Shown: positions 51,327 to 61,979 of the stretch, in pieces
Position numbering within the stretch: position 1 is the stretch's first letter
Layout: the number at the start of each line of letters is the position of its first letter
NCBI RefSeq assembly: GCF_910592395.1
Contig: NC_088308.1
Location: forward strand, 22,893,501 to 22,957,500
Reading direction: 5' to 3'
From: Lineus longissimus
Taxonomy: Eukaryota; Nemertea; Pilidiophora; Heteronemertea; Lineidae
Length of the DNA stretch: 64,000 nt
Translations under genes and position numbers: made by a program
Notes under the pieces: model-generated
What the model was told of the DNA's origin: nothing
Seen by the model: only the letters and a program-made list of their open reading frames with translations
The model's database searches: none

Positions 51327-52775
51327 CTATATATCTACAGCAGCTTCATACACTGGTGGTGGAGGTGCCTTCAGTTTGGGACCAGGTGTGTAAAGCTGCC
51401 TTTCCTGCTCATACTGTTCCTGTTCTGCTACAGCAAGAACATTACTTGGGTACAGTTCATCATTTTGTGACTCCATACCAAACCTTGCTTCCTCATCCAC
51501 AGCGAGACCATGCCCATAATCAGCCTGAACCATGTCTTGCCCATAATTCGTGTCTGGTTGATCAGTTGCTCCATGTCGTAGGTCAGGTTGATCCATATTT
51601 TCCTCATATTCTGTATTGGACTGTTCAGTATAGTTTTCACTGTTGGGCATATTGTTGACCCCTCTCAATGGTGGTAGGTCGCCCAGATGTCTCCTGTCCT
51701 TGGTAACTGACCTATAGGAGTAAATTTGTTATGAGAGCAATGCATGGCAATGGCGTGACAACATCTCCAATGGTGCACAAATAGAGAATCGGGTCTGAGA
51801 ATGTTTGAGTGTTTCAAGGTTGTGACTCTGTCTGTCTCAAATGCTATGTTTTATGGTAAGGCTGTGACAATATTATGATGTCAAAAGGCTGAAGTATTCA
51901 TACATTTACTTTGGATGTGACTCTGTCCTTAGTTTGTTGTTAGTACAAACCTGGCAACAAGCTCAGTATGGTGTGATTGTTTTGCTTGGAGTCCACCTCC
52001 AAAACACCAGATGCAGACGCTAAAGGAAAATGACAACTATGCCATAGCTGTCCATTCTGAAGAACCCGTGACTCACATTATTTTAAAATGACAGACAGCA
52101 TATTATAGCAATCTAGTATCTCACAACCTTCATGTTCAGGACAAAGTAGCAAGCAACAAAACACAAGAATCGCTTTGATTTCGTTAGTCACAACCAGTTG
52201 CAGGTTCTGTTAGATTATAATAATTAAACTTCAGATTCATCTGAGGGACTTGCTGAGCCAATGCTAGTATCGTATACTTACGCAGTGGAAGCAACAGAAC
52301 TGTTATCAAGTTCCGACTGTCTTCCCACATTCATCGTCTCTTTCCGAGACTTTCGCAGTTTCTTTCTTTTCTGTTTCTTATCTTTTTTCGGCTTCTCTCT
52401 CTCTCCATCAGCCTGCATCTCTCCCGGTTGTTCCCTAACAGGCTCTACAGAACTACTTGGGCGGTTTTTTTTAGAATAGATGACAGAGCCGACAAGAATT
52501 ATGATCCCAATACCCAACAAAACTCCTCCCGAAATAGCAAAGTTTGTGTAGGTTGAGGTCGCATGTGGCCCAGTCACACCAATGACCAACAGAACGACAC
52601 CAGTTACTAAAGTTATCAAGCCAACGGTAAAGAGAATTGTTGGACAATACCCCGCCTCTTGAGATATCCGTTGGAGTCCCTCGGGGCTTGAGGCCCGAAT
52701 GTTCTCTTGGCTGAAGACAGATCCCTCCCGACGTGTCTGCCGGGTCCGGGTAAATGATCTCACCATTACAGGCAT
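51327..52775 (-). CDS. Two-TM membrane protein with PPxY tail, family unknown
   Basis: Two exons on the minus strand, 52775-52282 and 51711-51327, join in frame: 879 nt, 292 aa. The first about 44 residues are polar and basic. Two hydrophobic segments follow (about residues 45-68, ILFTVGLITLVTGVVLLVIG, and 80-101, AISGGVLLGIGIIILVGSVI), separated by a short loop. A strongly basic stretch (KKDKKQKRKKLRKSRK) comes after the second one. The remaining tail is acidic and Asn/Gln/Tyr-rich and ends PPPPVYEAAVDI; PPVY fits a PPxY motif, a ligand for WW-domain proteins such as NEDD4-type ubiquitin ligases. The layout (paired TMs and a basic juxtamembrane patch) recalls small TMEM100/PIRT-type proteins, but I do not claim homology. 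ATG context ACCATGCC is good. An acceptor-like TATAG before the 5' UTR suggests an upstream non-coding exon. Confidence 0.8.
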
Positions 52776-54311
52776 GGTGACGGGTTCAGTCTATAAGAGT
52801 TGTTAGATCTAATCAGCAGCGTACTACTCTAGAGATTTGTGTCTTCTTCTTCTCCTTTATCAATTTCCTTCCATCCCTTCTGGAAACCTGGCCCCCTGGT
52901 CGTCGCTGGAAATCGCCAGCCTGTGGCTTCAAGACTTAGTTGTAGTTATGATGAGTTAATTATCAATGGTTTTGTTGGTACTGCTGTTGATATTGTAATT
53001 TCATTATCAATCCTTATTACTGTGGTCTGCTTATATAAATGTTGTCTCAATGCTGACTCGCACCCGATTCTTCGTCTGCTTATCCTGCAAGAAACCAAAG
53101 TTTAAATACCAGATTGCCCTCAGTAGGACTATCACCACATCACTAGATCACCCCCAAGGCTGTGACAGTAGCTCAGAACAGTGGGGTTTGGTTTATTCCG
53201 GAATAATGAAGTGAGTTTTGGTGGACAATCTTTGAACATTATCATTCCGACTTTAAGGTCATTGTCTATCAATTTGACAAAAAATCATTTGTGATGTAGA
53301 GCTCAGTGAGTCAGCTTGGAATCACTTTTGTTCAACCCAAGTCAAAGATAGACGTCTTACCTGATTGTCTTGATTCCCTCTGTTTAGTCCATGAACAAAT
53401 CCATCGGAGGTGTATATGTCGGTATATGTCTTTTCAAAGGCCTATATCAACCCACAGAAACTTGTGTATCGTCGCCTGTTGTTGGTAAGCTATTAAGACA
53501 TGTTTGGACCCTGTAAAGGACAACATATATATTGACTTATGCCTTACACGAAAGCACATGCATTTATTTATTAGCTTTAAGTCAAGCGGTGTGACATGTT
53601 TTTCTAGCGCATAATCAAAAGTAACCAGCCTATGAAGGGTAGGCATTATAGAACTTTAAATGCCTTGGACGTGAGATCTTTCTTTGCCCCTTTACTTCGG
53701 AGGCTCTGGTGGTATTTTCATAAAGCCAATTGACAGACTAACTTCTCAAAAGTAGGTGTGGCCGCCACGACAGTCTTTCCAGATGGTGACCCCAACACCC
53801 GAACCTCGGGTCACCAGCGCCCTCAGCAATCACGTAAACTTTTGAGCGTCGTCGGACAGGGCCTATCATCCTTGGCCCAAGAGACTGCAGGAGCTAGTAA
53901 ATTAAGTCATTGTCACAATTTCTGGTCCTTCGCATATTGCAGGACAGCGTCAAAACAGTATACTCATGTCGCAGATATTGCTAGAAGTAGGGAGATATCA
54001 CAGTCTCGACCAGGTCCGTCATGTCATGCCACGCAGAGGATATAGTGTCGCAACCCATGCCATCACAACATTTTACATCACATAATGCCGCGCCAGCTAA
54101 AGACAATACACATAAGACACATGCATCTTCAATCAAATACAGTATCGTAATCTCAGCATATCCATCACATGACTGATGTCGCAATCAGGACCATATCACA
54201 ACCTTAGACCAACATACTGCCACGATTAGGACAGCACCATAACATTTGTCGTTTACCAAACATGAAGACAAAATCACATAGAAAGGTAAAAATAGCCTCA
54301 GCCTCAGCTTC
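52776..54311. other. Intergenic, no gene recognised
   Basis: Upstream of the two-TM gene. A 95-codon plus frame at 53758-54045 has no recognisable motif. From about 54040 to 54260 the sequence is simple, with recurrent 'catcaca' and 'cacataa' words that lead into the minisatellite. It probably holds the promoter of the two-TM gene near 52800-53100. Confidence 0.5.
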
Positions 54312-55460
54312 AAGAGGGCACATGCTACCCCCTCGATCAGTCCGTCTATTCAGACCTTTAAGAGGACACATGCTACCTCCTCTGTCCGTCTCATCAGGCC
54401 TTCAAGAGGACACATGCTTCCCCCTCGATCAGTCCGTCTATTCAGACCTTTAAGAGGACACATGCTACCTCCTCTGTCCGTCTAATCAGACCTTTAAGAG
54501 GACACATGCTACCTCCTCTGTCCGTCTCATCAGGCCTTCAAGAGGACACATGCTACCTCCTCAGTCCGTCTCATCAGGCCTTCAAGAGGACACATGCTAC
54601 CTCCTCAGTCTGTCTAATCAGACCTTTAAGAGGACACGTGCTACCTCCTCTGTCCGTCTCATCAGGCCTTCAAGAGACACATGCTACCTCCTCAGTCCGT
54701 TCGATCAGGTCATCAAGAGGACAAATACTACCTCCTCTGTCTTCAAGAGGACACATGCTTCCCCCTCGATCAGTCCGTCTATTCAGACCTTTAAGAGGAC
54801 ACATGCTACCTCCTCTGTCCGTCTAATCAGACCTTTAAGAGGACACATGCTACCTCCTCTGTCCGTCTCATCAGGCCTTCAAGAGGACACATGCTACCTC
54901 CTCAGTCCGTCTCATCAGGCCTTCAAGAGGACACATGCTACCTCCTCAGTCTGTCTAATCAGACCTTTAAGAGGACACGTGCTACCTCCTCTGTCCGTCT
55001 CATCAGGCCTTCAAGAGACACATGCTACCTCCTCAGTCCGTTCGATCAGGTCATCAAGAGGACAAATACTACCTCCTCTGTCTTCAAGAGGACACATGCT
55101 ACCTCCTTTGTCTTCAAGAGGACACATGCTACCTCCTCAGTCTGTCTAATCAGACCTTTAAGAGGACACGTGCTACCTCCTCTGTCCGTCTCATCAGGCC
55201 TTCAAGAGGACACATGCTACCTCCTCAGTCCGTTCGATCAGGTCATCAAGAGGACAAATACTACCTCCTCTGTCTTCAAGAGGACAAATACCACCTCCTT
55301 TGTCTTCAAGAGGACACATGCTACCTCCTCAGTCCGTTCGATCAGGTCATCAAGAGGACAAATACTACCTCCTCTGTCTTCAAGAGGACAAATACTACCT
55401 CCTTTGTCTTCAAGAGGACACATGCTACCTCCTCAGTCGGTCTAATCAGGCCTTCAAAAT
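54312..55460. repeat. 44/30-bp minisatellite with 341-bp higher-order repeat
   Basis: Tandem units built on 'aagaggacacatgctacctcctc'. Full units are 44 bp; short units are 30 bp and lack the 14-bp 'ccgtctcatcaggc' part; a few are 43 bp. A block of several units is repeated with a 341-bp period (54550 versus 54891, and 54681 versus 55022). Almost no stop codons occur in any plus-strand frame, giving overlapping frames of up to 199 codons. A 44-bp unit is not a multiple of three, so each frame reads through all three phases. I regard it as non-coding. Confidence 0.93.
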
Positions 55461-56049
55461 GGTCACTTAATGCCATCAAGAGGACAGTATTTCAACCACG
55501 CATAGATTGGCGAAATATTCCTCTGGTTTTTAAAAGAAAAATATAAAATTGGTTCATTTTTTTTCATACATTTATTATTAATCTGCATTCCAAATCATAC
55601 AGGCAACAGCTTGTCATCAACAAAGTTGTCCAATGTATCTTTTCTGAACATCTAAATGTCCATGTGCCAGTCCCAATCAACAAAGATGATTACACTAAGA
55701 ATAATTTAATTGTGGTAGGATTCAGTTTTTGAGTCTTTACTTGGAATACTGGCATCTATCCCAAGGCTTATCCAAGCAAACGGTGTCCCATAAATCTGTC
55801 ACAATCTTAGTGATCGAACTTGGAAAGGATGAAAATTGGACTAGCACTTGGTAGGACATTGATACATACATGAATTTTTTCAAGCCCATTCAACTAAGAA
55901 CAGCCAACTGCCTCATGGTATGTTTTCCTTGCAAAAGTTCTCAATATGTATTTATACTAAATTATAGCACAAATAACACAACAGGTGTGATTTAAAGTCC
56001 TCATCAACTATGTACAGACAACGTATTTCTAAACAAACAACACAATTAC
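55461..56049. other. NDUFB10 3' UTR and flank
   Basis: No gene is seen. AATAAA on the minus strand at 55571-55576 (tttatt on plus), about 475 bases beyond the NDUFB10 stop, is a candidate poly(A) signal. Confidence 0.4.
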
Positions 56050-57207
56050 TTATTCCTGGGGTTTCATTCCACTTCCGACAGGGCCATGGCGTCGTTCCCA
56101 AACCATACGATGTTTCTGTTTCATATACGCATCGCTGACATTACTAGAGACCCCTATGTCACCATCTGAAAGATGAACACACAAATCTTTAGCAGAAAAG
56201 CATTGATAATACACGCAAGTGATTTTATCACAGCATTCTGGTTGGGACTCCTCAAAGTATAAGGTAGAAAAATATCCACACCAAAAATCATATCATAGTC
56301 TTCTTCTAAGCACAGAGTAATACTGTAAACCAACCACATAATCAACAAGCCCTAAAATGATAACTTACATTTTATAAAATAATTAGTGGAGCCTTCATCA
56401 TAGTCGTCCATCTCTTTTTTGCAATGAACTTTAAAATCTGAACCTTCCCAATGCATGCACTCATTTCTTCGAAGACGTAGGATCTTTACAATGTTTTGGT
56501 CAACTCTCCTGCAAGAAATTGTAATATGTTAAGACATAAATAGTCAAAATGGATGTCATCAAGTGTAGTACTAGTAGTACGAACCTGATTACTGGACAGC
56601 AAATCCTTCATTATTCGATATTCAGAGGCCATCTCTCTATATAAAGATACCAACTTTGTAAACATAGCTTTTTTAAGTAGTTCTATAGTTTATACTCAAC
56701 GATTTCAATTTTGCAGTAGGCCTACCTTTCCTTAATCTTACTTCAACAGTTGATAAGAATTACTTACTTATCTCTTTTGTACTGCTCTTGAGCTTCAAAA
56801 AGACATATGGGATCATCTACAGCACACTGGTCAACTGTCGGAACTCGTCGGAATTTCCTGTGGTAGTAAGGGTATGGATTCCTTTTCTGCATGGGCTCTA
56901 CAAATTTTTCTGAAAACCGTCCAAATATTAAATAAATAATCAGATATCAGACATACCAAACGTGTAAAATTAGCTTTTTCGACTAGTGAATTTTGTCCGA
57001 AAATAGAACAGTAGTTTTCACAATTCGCGTGCATGGAAACTACTGTCGTGTTGTCGGACACACACAGATCACAATCAAGACGATGGGAAAATCATACAAT
57101 TGATTGGGAACAATAAGATAAAATTTACCTCGAAAAGCAGTAATCGGGTAGTTGAAGAATCGAACAAACGACGAATCTCGCTTGAAAAACTTATCATCAT
57201 CAGACAT
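56050..57207 (-). CDS. NDUFB10: NADH dehydrogenase 1 beta subcomplex subunit 10
   Basis: Accessory subunit (PDSW) of mitochondrial complex I, on the intermembrane-space side of the membrane arm. Exons on the minus strand: 57207-57129, 56909-56768, 56508-56369 and 56165-56050; 477 nt, 158 aa (human 172). The family core NPYPYYHRKFRRVPTVDQC is clear. The four conserved cysteines have the expected spacing: C55-x6-C62 and C91-x11-C103, the disulfide-forming pairs used in intermembrane-space import. The short N-terminus MSDDDKFFKRDSSFVRFF replaces the longer human one. The 5' end faces RPL3 across 391 bp. Confidence 0.93.
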
Positions 57208-57598
57208 TTTGTGGGGGTTCTCTGGAAGAAAAAGCTACAATATGATGTCCTCTGCAAAGGGCGATTTGTTACATCCTCGATGTACACTTCGAGGGATGTC
57301 ATACACTAATGGTGGCGCCGCCTGTTATTACTAGAAGGACTCCGATATCCCTCAATGTGTACATTGAGGATGTGACAAATCGCCTCAAAGGAAGGCACGA
57401 TTTACGGTAAGCTCATCAATTTAGTAAAGCCTTTATAATAATTTAAAGATCTTCATCACAGACAAACTATTGAATTAGTTTTTTCAGAAAAGACTTAAGA
57501 TGATATTTTAAGAAAGATTCTGAGATATATTTTTGCGACAAAAGTAAAATCTATGTGAGCCTCTCTTTCAAGTCCCTCTTTCAAGCTGGCCAGCAATT
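57208..57598. promoter_or_regulatory. Bidirectional NDUFB10/RPL3 promoter with TOP tract
   Basis: 391 bp separate the two start codons. Toward RPL3, pyrimidine runs CCTCTCTTTC (57560-57569) and TCCCTCTTTC (57573-57582) are candidate 5' terminal oligopyrimidine starts, the element that puts ribosomal-protein mRNAs under mTOR/LARP1 control. The NDUFB10 side of the interval contains the foldback element at 57261-57383. Confidence 0.6.
57261..57383. repeat. Foldback (MITE-like) element in a promoter
   Basis: Two 40-bp arms (57261-57300 and 57344-57383; outer ends gcgatttgt and acaaatcgc) are inverted repeats with about five mismatches around a 43-bp centre. Each arm holds its own near-palindrome (cctcaatgtgtacattgagg). 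The 6-bp direct repeat CAAAGG lies immediately to the left (57255-57260) and two bases to the right (57386-57391), consistent with a target-site duplication. It encodes nothing. The centre plus right arm is related to 47309-47388 upstream of YJU2. Confidence 0.8.
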
Positions 57599-60500
57599 AT
57601 GGTAGGTCGTTGTGTAAATTTCTCAAACAAAATCGTCTTCAGTCTTCGCCATCCTTTATTGATTCTTGTTATATTCTTATATAGAATAAAGCTTAGGGAT
57701 TTTTCAATACTTTGTTGGGATCATTTTTTGATATTGTTATTTGAAATGTGTAATTTTAGGAGTTAAATTTTTTTCCATATTTGTGGCTTCTTGGCCACTT
57801 TGGATGTCTGGCCTCTGTTCAGCGCATGCATGCGAGGTCTACCGCACAGGCCTGTACGTCCTAGTCGGCCTGTACGTCCTAGTCGGCCTACTTGTTTGAA
57901 TAATGTATAGGTATAGCCTACAAAAAGTGAATGAATACCCTATCTAGCCTAGTAGTTGCGTTGATGTCGTCGTCCACCACGTCATGCCTGGTCCAATATC
58001 GTGGTGTATAGCGCCTTCGGCCTTGGAATAATAGATAGATAGGCCTAATATGTTGCTGAGCTAAGTTGCAAGTGAAATGGCTAATTTAATTAGAAAATAA
58101 ATTCATACATCAAATCCTCATCATTTCCTTTCCTGCTGCTTGAGGTTTCCCACACTTGCATTCAATTCATGTCGAATATGACTGATCCTATTTTCAGTCT
58201 CACAGGAAGTTCTCGGCCCCTCGTCATGGTTCTCTGGGTTTCTTGCCCAAGAAGAGAAGTAAACGTCACCGAGGTAAGGTGAAAGCTTTCCCCAAGGATG
58301 ACCGAAGCAAGCCATGCCATTTGACAGCTTTCCTTGGTTACAAGGCTGGTATGACACATTTGGTGCGGGAAGCAGACCGACCTGGATCTAGTAAGTATAA
58401 TAGTATTATCTATGCTTTACTGATAGTAAAAAGTTAAAATATGGAAAAAATTGTAAAAATCCTCTGAATATCTTGGAAGTTGACCTAGTAAAACTAAATT
58501 GTGAAGGTGAACACTCTCCGATCTTGGCAGTTTTGAACTAGTCGTGAAGTAAGCTGCACCTTTACTGTAGTGTTACGGATCTTGATTTAACCTTTTCTTC
58601 ACCAGGGCTACAGGATTGGACCAGGAGGTATGACTGGTTTCAAATTCACCAGCATGTCTACTGCTGATAATTAATGCTACTATTTCGTGTGCAATATGAC
58701 CATTGTTTTTCCGATGGTGGTGGCCCCATCTAGAACAATTGAAATGTTTGCACTAAATGTCTCGAAATAAAAAACTTCCATTTCAGAGATCAACAAAAAG
58801 GAAATTGTTGAAGCAGTCACCATCGTGGAAACACCACCAATGATTGTTGTGGGTTGCGTCGGCTACGTTGAAACCCCCAGAGGTCTCCGCACATTCAAGA
58901 CCATCTTCGCTGAGCATTTAGGCGAGGAGTGCAGGCGACGATTTTACAAGAACTGGTAAGTATAAATACACAAAAAGAAACCTATTTCAACTGGCCAAAA
59001 GTGAACTGTTTTGGACACGGGTAGCAATGTTTCTTGAATAAGTAAATCCTCCTAACTTCTGCAATTTTGCATTAAAATCCTTGCATGAAAACTCTCATTG
59101 CTTGAATAAATACAGAAGAAAGAGTTTGAGTTGGAATGGAAAACATCACTGTCTATCTGTTAAGTTTAGTTGTTGCGACCTGTTAGAATATGTTATGATG
59201 TTGATGTTTATTACTGGTCTTAGGAGCACTTCCAGTCGGCATTCCAGCCAAAGGCATGATGAAATTGGGGAACAAGTTCACTAGCTTCCTCTCGGGCCAG
59301 GCCTGATGAGGCTAGTAGCAATATATACCCCACTGTCCTCTCGTGTTTAGGCTGAGAATTGGATGTGTTTAGTGCCAGTCTGACCGTCTCCCTGATCAAT
59401 TCTGGCAAAATCCTATGATAGACCCGATTGTATATTCATGTTTCATTCCCAGGCCCCTCTCAGCTTGTGAAGTTGAAGGGCTGTATCTGGCGTTGTTGAT
59501 CTCCGCTCATGTTGTCTTGTGCAGCGTGATGAGGTTCACAACATTTTGTTTTGACCAAAAGGTACCGCTCCAAGAAGAAAGCCTTCACCAAGTACTCCAA
59601 GAAGTGGCAAGATGAAGTGGGCAAGAAAGAAATTGAATGCGACTTCAGGTTGATGAAGAAATACTGCAAGGTCATCCGTGTCATTGCCCACACTCAGGTA
59701 AGATGAAACATGTGCAGAATAAGTGGTGCAACAGTGTTTCTGAACTTGGTCCCCCATGAATTGTTCCAAGGCTGTTAAGTACTGCTGGCAAATACTTTTG
59801 ATTGATAATGTTCTTTTGACCTAATGATATATGATGAAAACCATGTGGATGTGTGCCCCTGCCAGGGCACCTGACTTCCATCATGGAGAAGCATCCATGC
59901 TGCCTTCCTTCTGATATCGTATGAAAGATAATAAGATCTAAATGTGTAGTGATTAACACTTGGTTGGTGCAACTTTTCTAGCCTATCTTTTCCTCTCATT
60001 CTTTAGATGAAACTGATGAAGAAGCGCCAAAAGAAGGCTCACATCATGGAGATCCAGGTCAACGGTGGTACCATCTCCCAGAAGGTTGACTATGTCCGTG
60101 AACACATGGAAAAGAAGATCCCAATCGACACAGTGTTTGGCAAGGATGAGATGATTGATGTAATTGGTGTGACCAAGGGTAAAGGTTACAAGGGTAAGTG
60201 TGGTGATGTAGTTCAATACCTTTGTGCTTGACTTGTAATCCCCAGTATCTTAAGCTTGCCAGGTTATATTGGCTGGTATGGTACAGCCAGTTTTATTCAA
60301 TGCTAGCCCAATCTGACCTGAGAAATACAACCTAGCCTAGTTATTCACATCCGAATGATGAGGAAAACCATGTGGACATGTGATTGCCAGGGCAACCGCC
60401 TTCGTGTTCTTTGTGATCATCAACAAACTCCCCATTTCAGGTGTGACATCCCGTTGGCACACAAAGAAACTGCCCCGCAAGACCCACAAAGGTCTTCGTA

Positions 60501-61684
60501 AAGTCGCCTGTATTGGAGCTTGGCATCCAAGTCGTGTTGGTTTCTCAGTGGCCAGAGGTGGTCAGAAGGGTTACCATCACAGGACCGAGATCAACAAGAA
60601 GATCTACCGTATTGGCCAAGGTAAAAAAAGAAAAATGGCGACTGCCATATTTCATAGGTTGGAGCAAATTTCTATTCAAATCTGCATGATAAGTGATGAA
60701 AACCATGTGGACATGTGCCCCTGCCAGGGCACCTGACTTCTATCATGGAGAAGCATCCATGCTGCCTTCCTTCTGATATCATGCTATAGACTGCTAAAAA
60801 TTGGCCCGTCTGATAATGGCTGCTTGCACTCGTGGGAATTGTTTGCACTCTTGGGAATAGTAATATCAGAACTGGTCAGAATTTGGTCCTATCATCTCAA
60901 ACACAGATGGCAGCAGTAGATTTCCTCATAACTCTCTCTAATGGTAAAGTAATTCACTTGTTTTCTTCTACTCCAGGTATCCACACCAAGGATGGCAAGG
61001 TTATCAAGAACAACGCCTCCACAGAGTACGATATCACAGACAAGAGCATCACACCAATGGGTGGTTTCCCTCATTACGGAGAAGTCAACAATGACTTTGT
61101 CATGATCAAGGGAGCCGTCTGTGGACCCAAGAAGAGGGTGCTTACACTAAGAAAGGTAAGAGACGGGATGACCATATTGTAGTCGACTGTTGCCTGAGGT
61201 GTGACACACTGAGAGTGTCTACCACAAATGTGGACTCCAGTTCCATTTGCAAACGAGATCAGTCAAAATAGTGACTGCTCTTCCAGTTCTAACAGTTTTT
61301 CTTTGTGATGAGAGTCTGACCTCCAACTTGATACTCCTGTTGATGATGAAGAATGACCACTTACCTACATTGCTTGAGGCAATGCCCATGAGAACAAACC
61401 TCATTCATGCACTACCAACTGAGGCAAGTAGTATCATACTAGAAAATAGCACCATTGATGAAATTATCTCCTGTACGCATGCATTTTCTGAATGTGACTA
61501 TAGATTATCCCATGTCCTATTTCAGTCCCTGTTGGTGCATACCAAGAGAGCTGCCCTGGAGAAGGTCAACATCAAGTTCATCGACACGTCGAGCAAGTTC
61601 GGTCATGGTCGCTTCCAGACTGATGAGGAGAAGAAGAACTTCATGGGTCTGCTCAAGAAGGATAAGGTCAAGGACGAGGCTTAA
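57599..61684 (+). CDS. RPL3: 60S ribosomal protein L3 (uL3)
   Basis: Large-subunit core protein near the peptidyl-transferase centre. Exons: 57599-57601, 58198-58390, 58787-58955, 59562-59697, 60007-60193, 60441-60620, 60977-61155 and 61526-61684; 1206 nt, 401 aa (human 403). Exon 1 contributes only the ATG, directly followed by GTAGGT, as in vertebrate RPL3. The sequence is conserved throughout: [53 protein letters not shown] and [20 protein letters not shown]. It ends in a basic tail, KKDKVKDEA. The acceptor of exon 4 (accaaaag/GTACCG) has a poor pyrimidine tract. Introns between exons 4-5 and 6-7 carry SNORD83-like RNAs, and the intron between exons 5-6 carries a decayed copy. AATAAA follows at 61711. 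Confidence 0.97.
59826..59918 (+). ncRNA. SNORD83: C/D box snoRNA, SNORD83-like (copy 1)
   Basis: In the RPL3 intron between exons 4 and 5. C box ATGATGA at 59831-59837 and D box CTGA at 59911-59914 are closed by a gata/tatc terminal stem. A D'-like CTGA at 59871 follows a perfect hairpin, GTGCCCCTGCCAGGGCAC. The segment before the D box, CTGCCTTCCTT, matches the same position of human SNORD83 as I remember it. The human SNORD83A/B RNAs also sit in RPL3 introns and have an internal hairpin. I know of no established rRNA target for SNORD83. Confidence 0.8.
60355..60420 (+). pseudogene. Decayed SNORD83-like copy
   Basis: In the RPL3 intron between exons 5 and 6. ATGATGA at 60355-60361 is followed by 'aaaaccatgtggacatgtg' and 'gccagggca', as in the two good copies. 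The 3' part then diverges and no CTGA D box or terminal stem is present. It is probably a dead copy. Confidence 0.6.
60684..60784 (+). ncRNA. SNORD83: C/D box snoRNA, SNORD83-like (copy 2)
   Basis: In the RPL3 intron between exons 6 and 7. C box GTGATGA at 60693-60699, D box CTGA at 60773-60776, and a seven-pair terminal stem gcatgat/atcatgc. The interior is almost identical to copy 1 from 'aaaaccatgtgga' through the GTGCCCCTGCCAGGGCAC hairpin to CTGCCTTCCTT before the D box. The flanking intron does not match, so it is the RNA unit that is conserved. The terminal stem differs from copy 1 but still pairs, which supports function. Confidence 0.82.
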
Positions 61685-61710
61685 ATTTACCTGTACATGT
61701 CAGAGGGGAA

Positions 61711-61716
61711 AATAAA
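61711..61716 (+). promoter_or_regulatory. RPL3 poly(A) signal
   Basis: AATAAA 27 bases after the RPL3 stop codon, giving the very short 3' UTR typical of ribosomal-protein mRNAs. Confidence 0.8.
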
Positions 61717-61979
61717 TTATGAAGTGAATATATATCTTATGTTGTTCCTTAAATGTATGAATTAGGAAAAGACCGATCGGTCTTCCTGAATTGAAGGTGC
61801 CTGGTCATGAACTTTTCCTTTGACGCTATTCTAAGTATGCTTTGCCTTTTGGATGGGCATAAGCACCTGTAATCCTCAATTACCAAGACAACTCTCCAAG
61901 ACTTCACAAGTCTGGGTGGACAGTCGTCCCTCCCATTCGAATATGCTACAAATGTGCATTTGCTTTGGCTATGATAATG

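Noticed and set aside
53758-54045. 95-codon frame MAATTVFPDGDPN...
   Set aside because: No family resemblance, no supporting splice structure, and it sits next to low-complexity sequence.
54312-55460. CRISPR-like regular repeats
   Set aside because: Units are contiguous, have no unique spacers, and the DNA is animal nuclear sequence.
54506-55546. Plus-strand frames of 106-199 codons with a Ser/Thr/Pro-rich repeat
   Set aside because: They are the minisatellite read in any phase. All three frames are open, and the 44-bp unit is not codon-periodic.
59246-59313. Possible third-type C/D snoRNA in the RPL3 intron between exons 3 and 4 (ATGATGA at 59256, CTGA at 59303)
   Set aside because: The boxes are present, but the terminal stem is poor and no known guide element could be recognised. 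Too weak to list as a gene.
61247-61525. 5' part of the open frame preceding the last RPL3 exon
   Set aside because: It is intron read in phase; conserved RPL3 sequence begins only at 61526, after TTTCAG.
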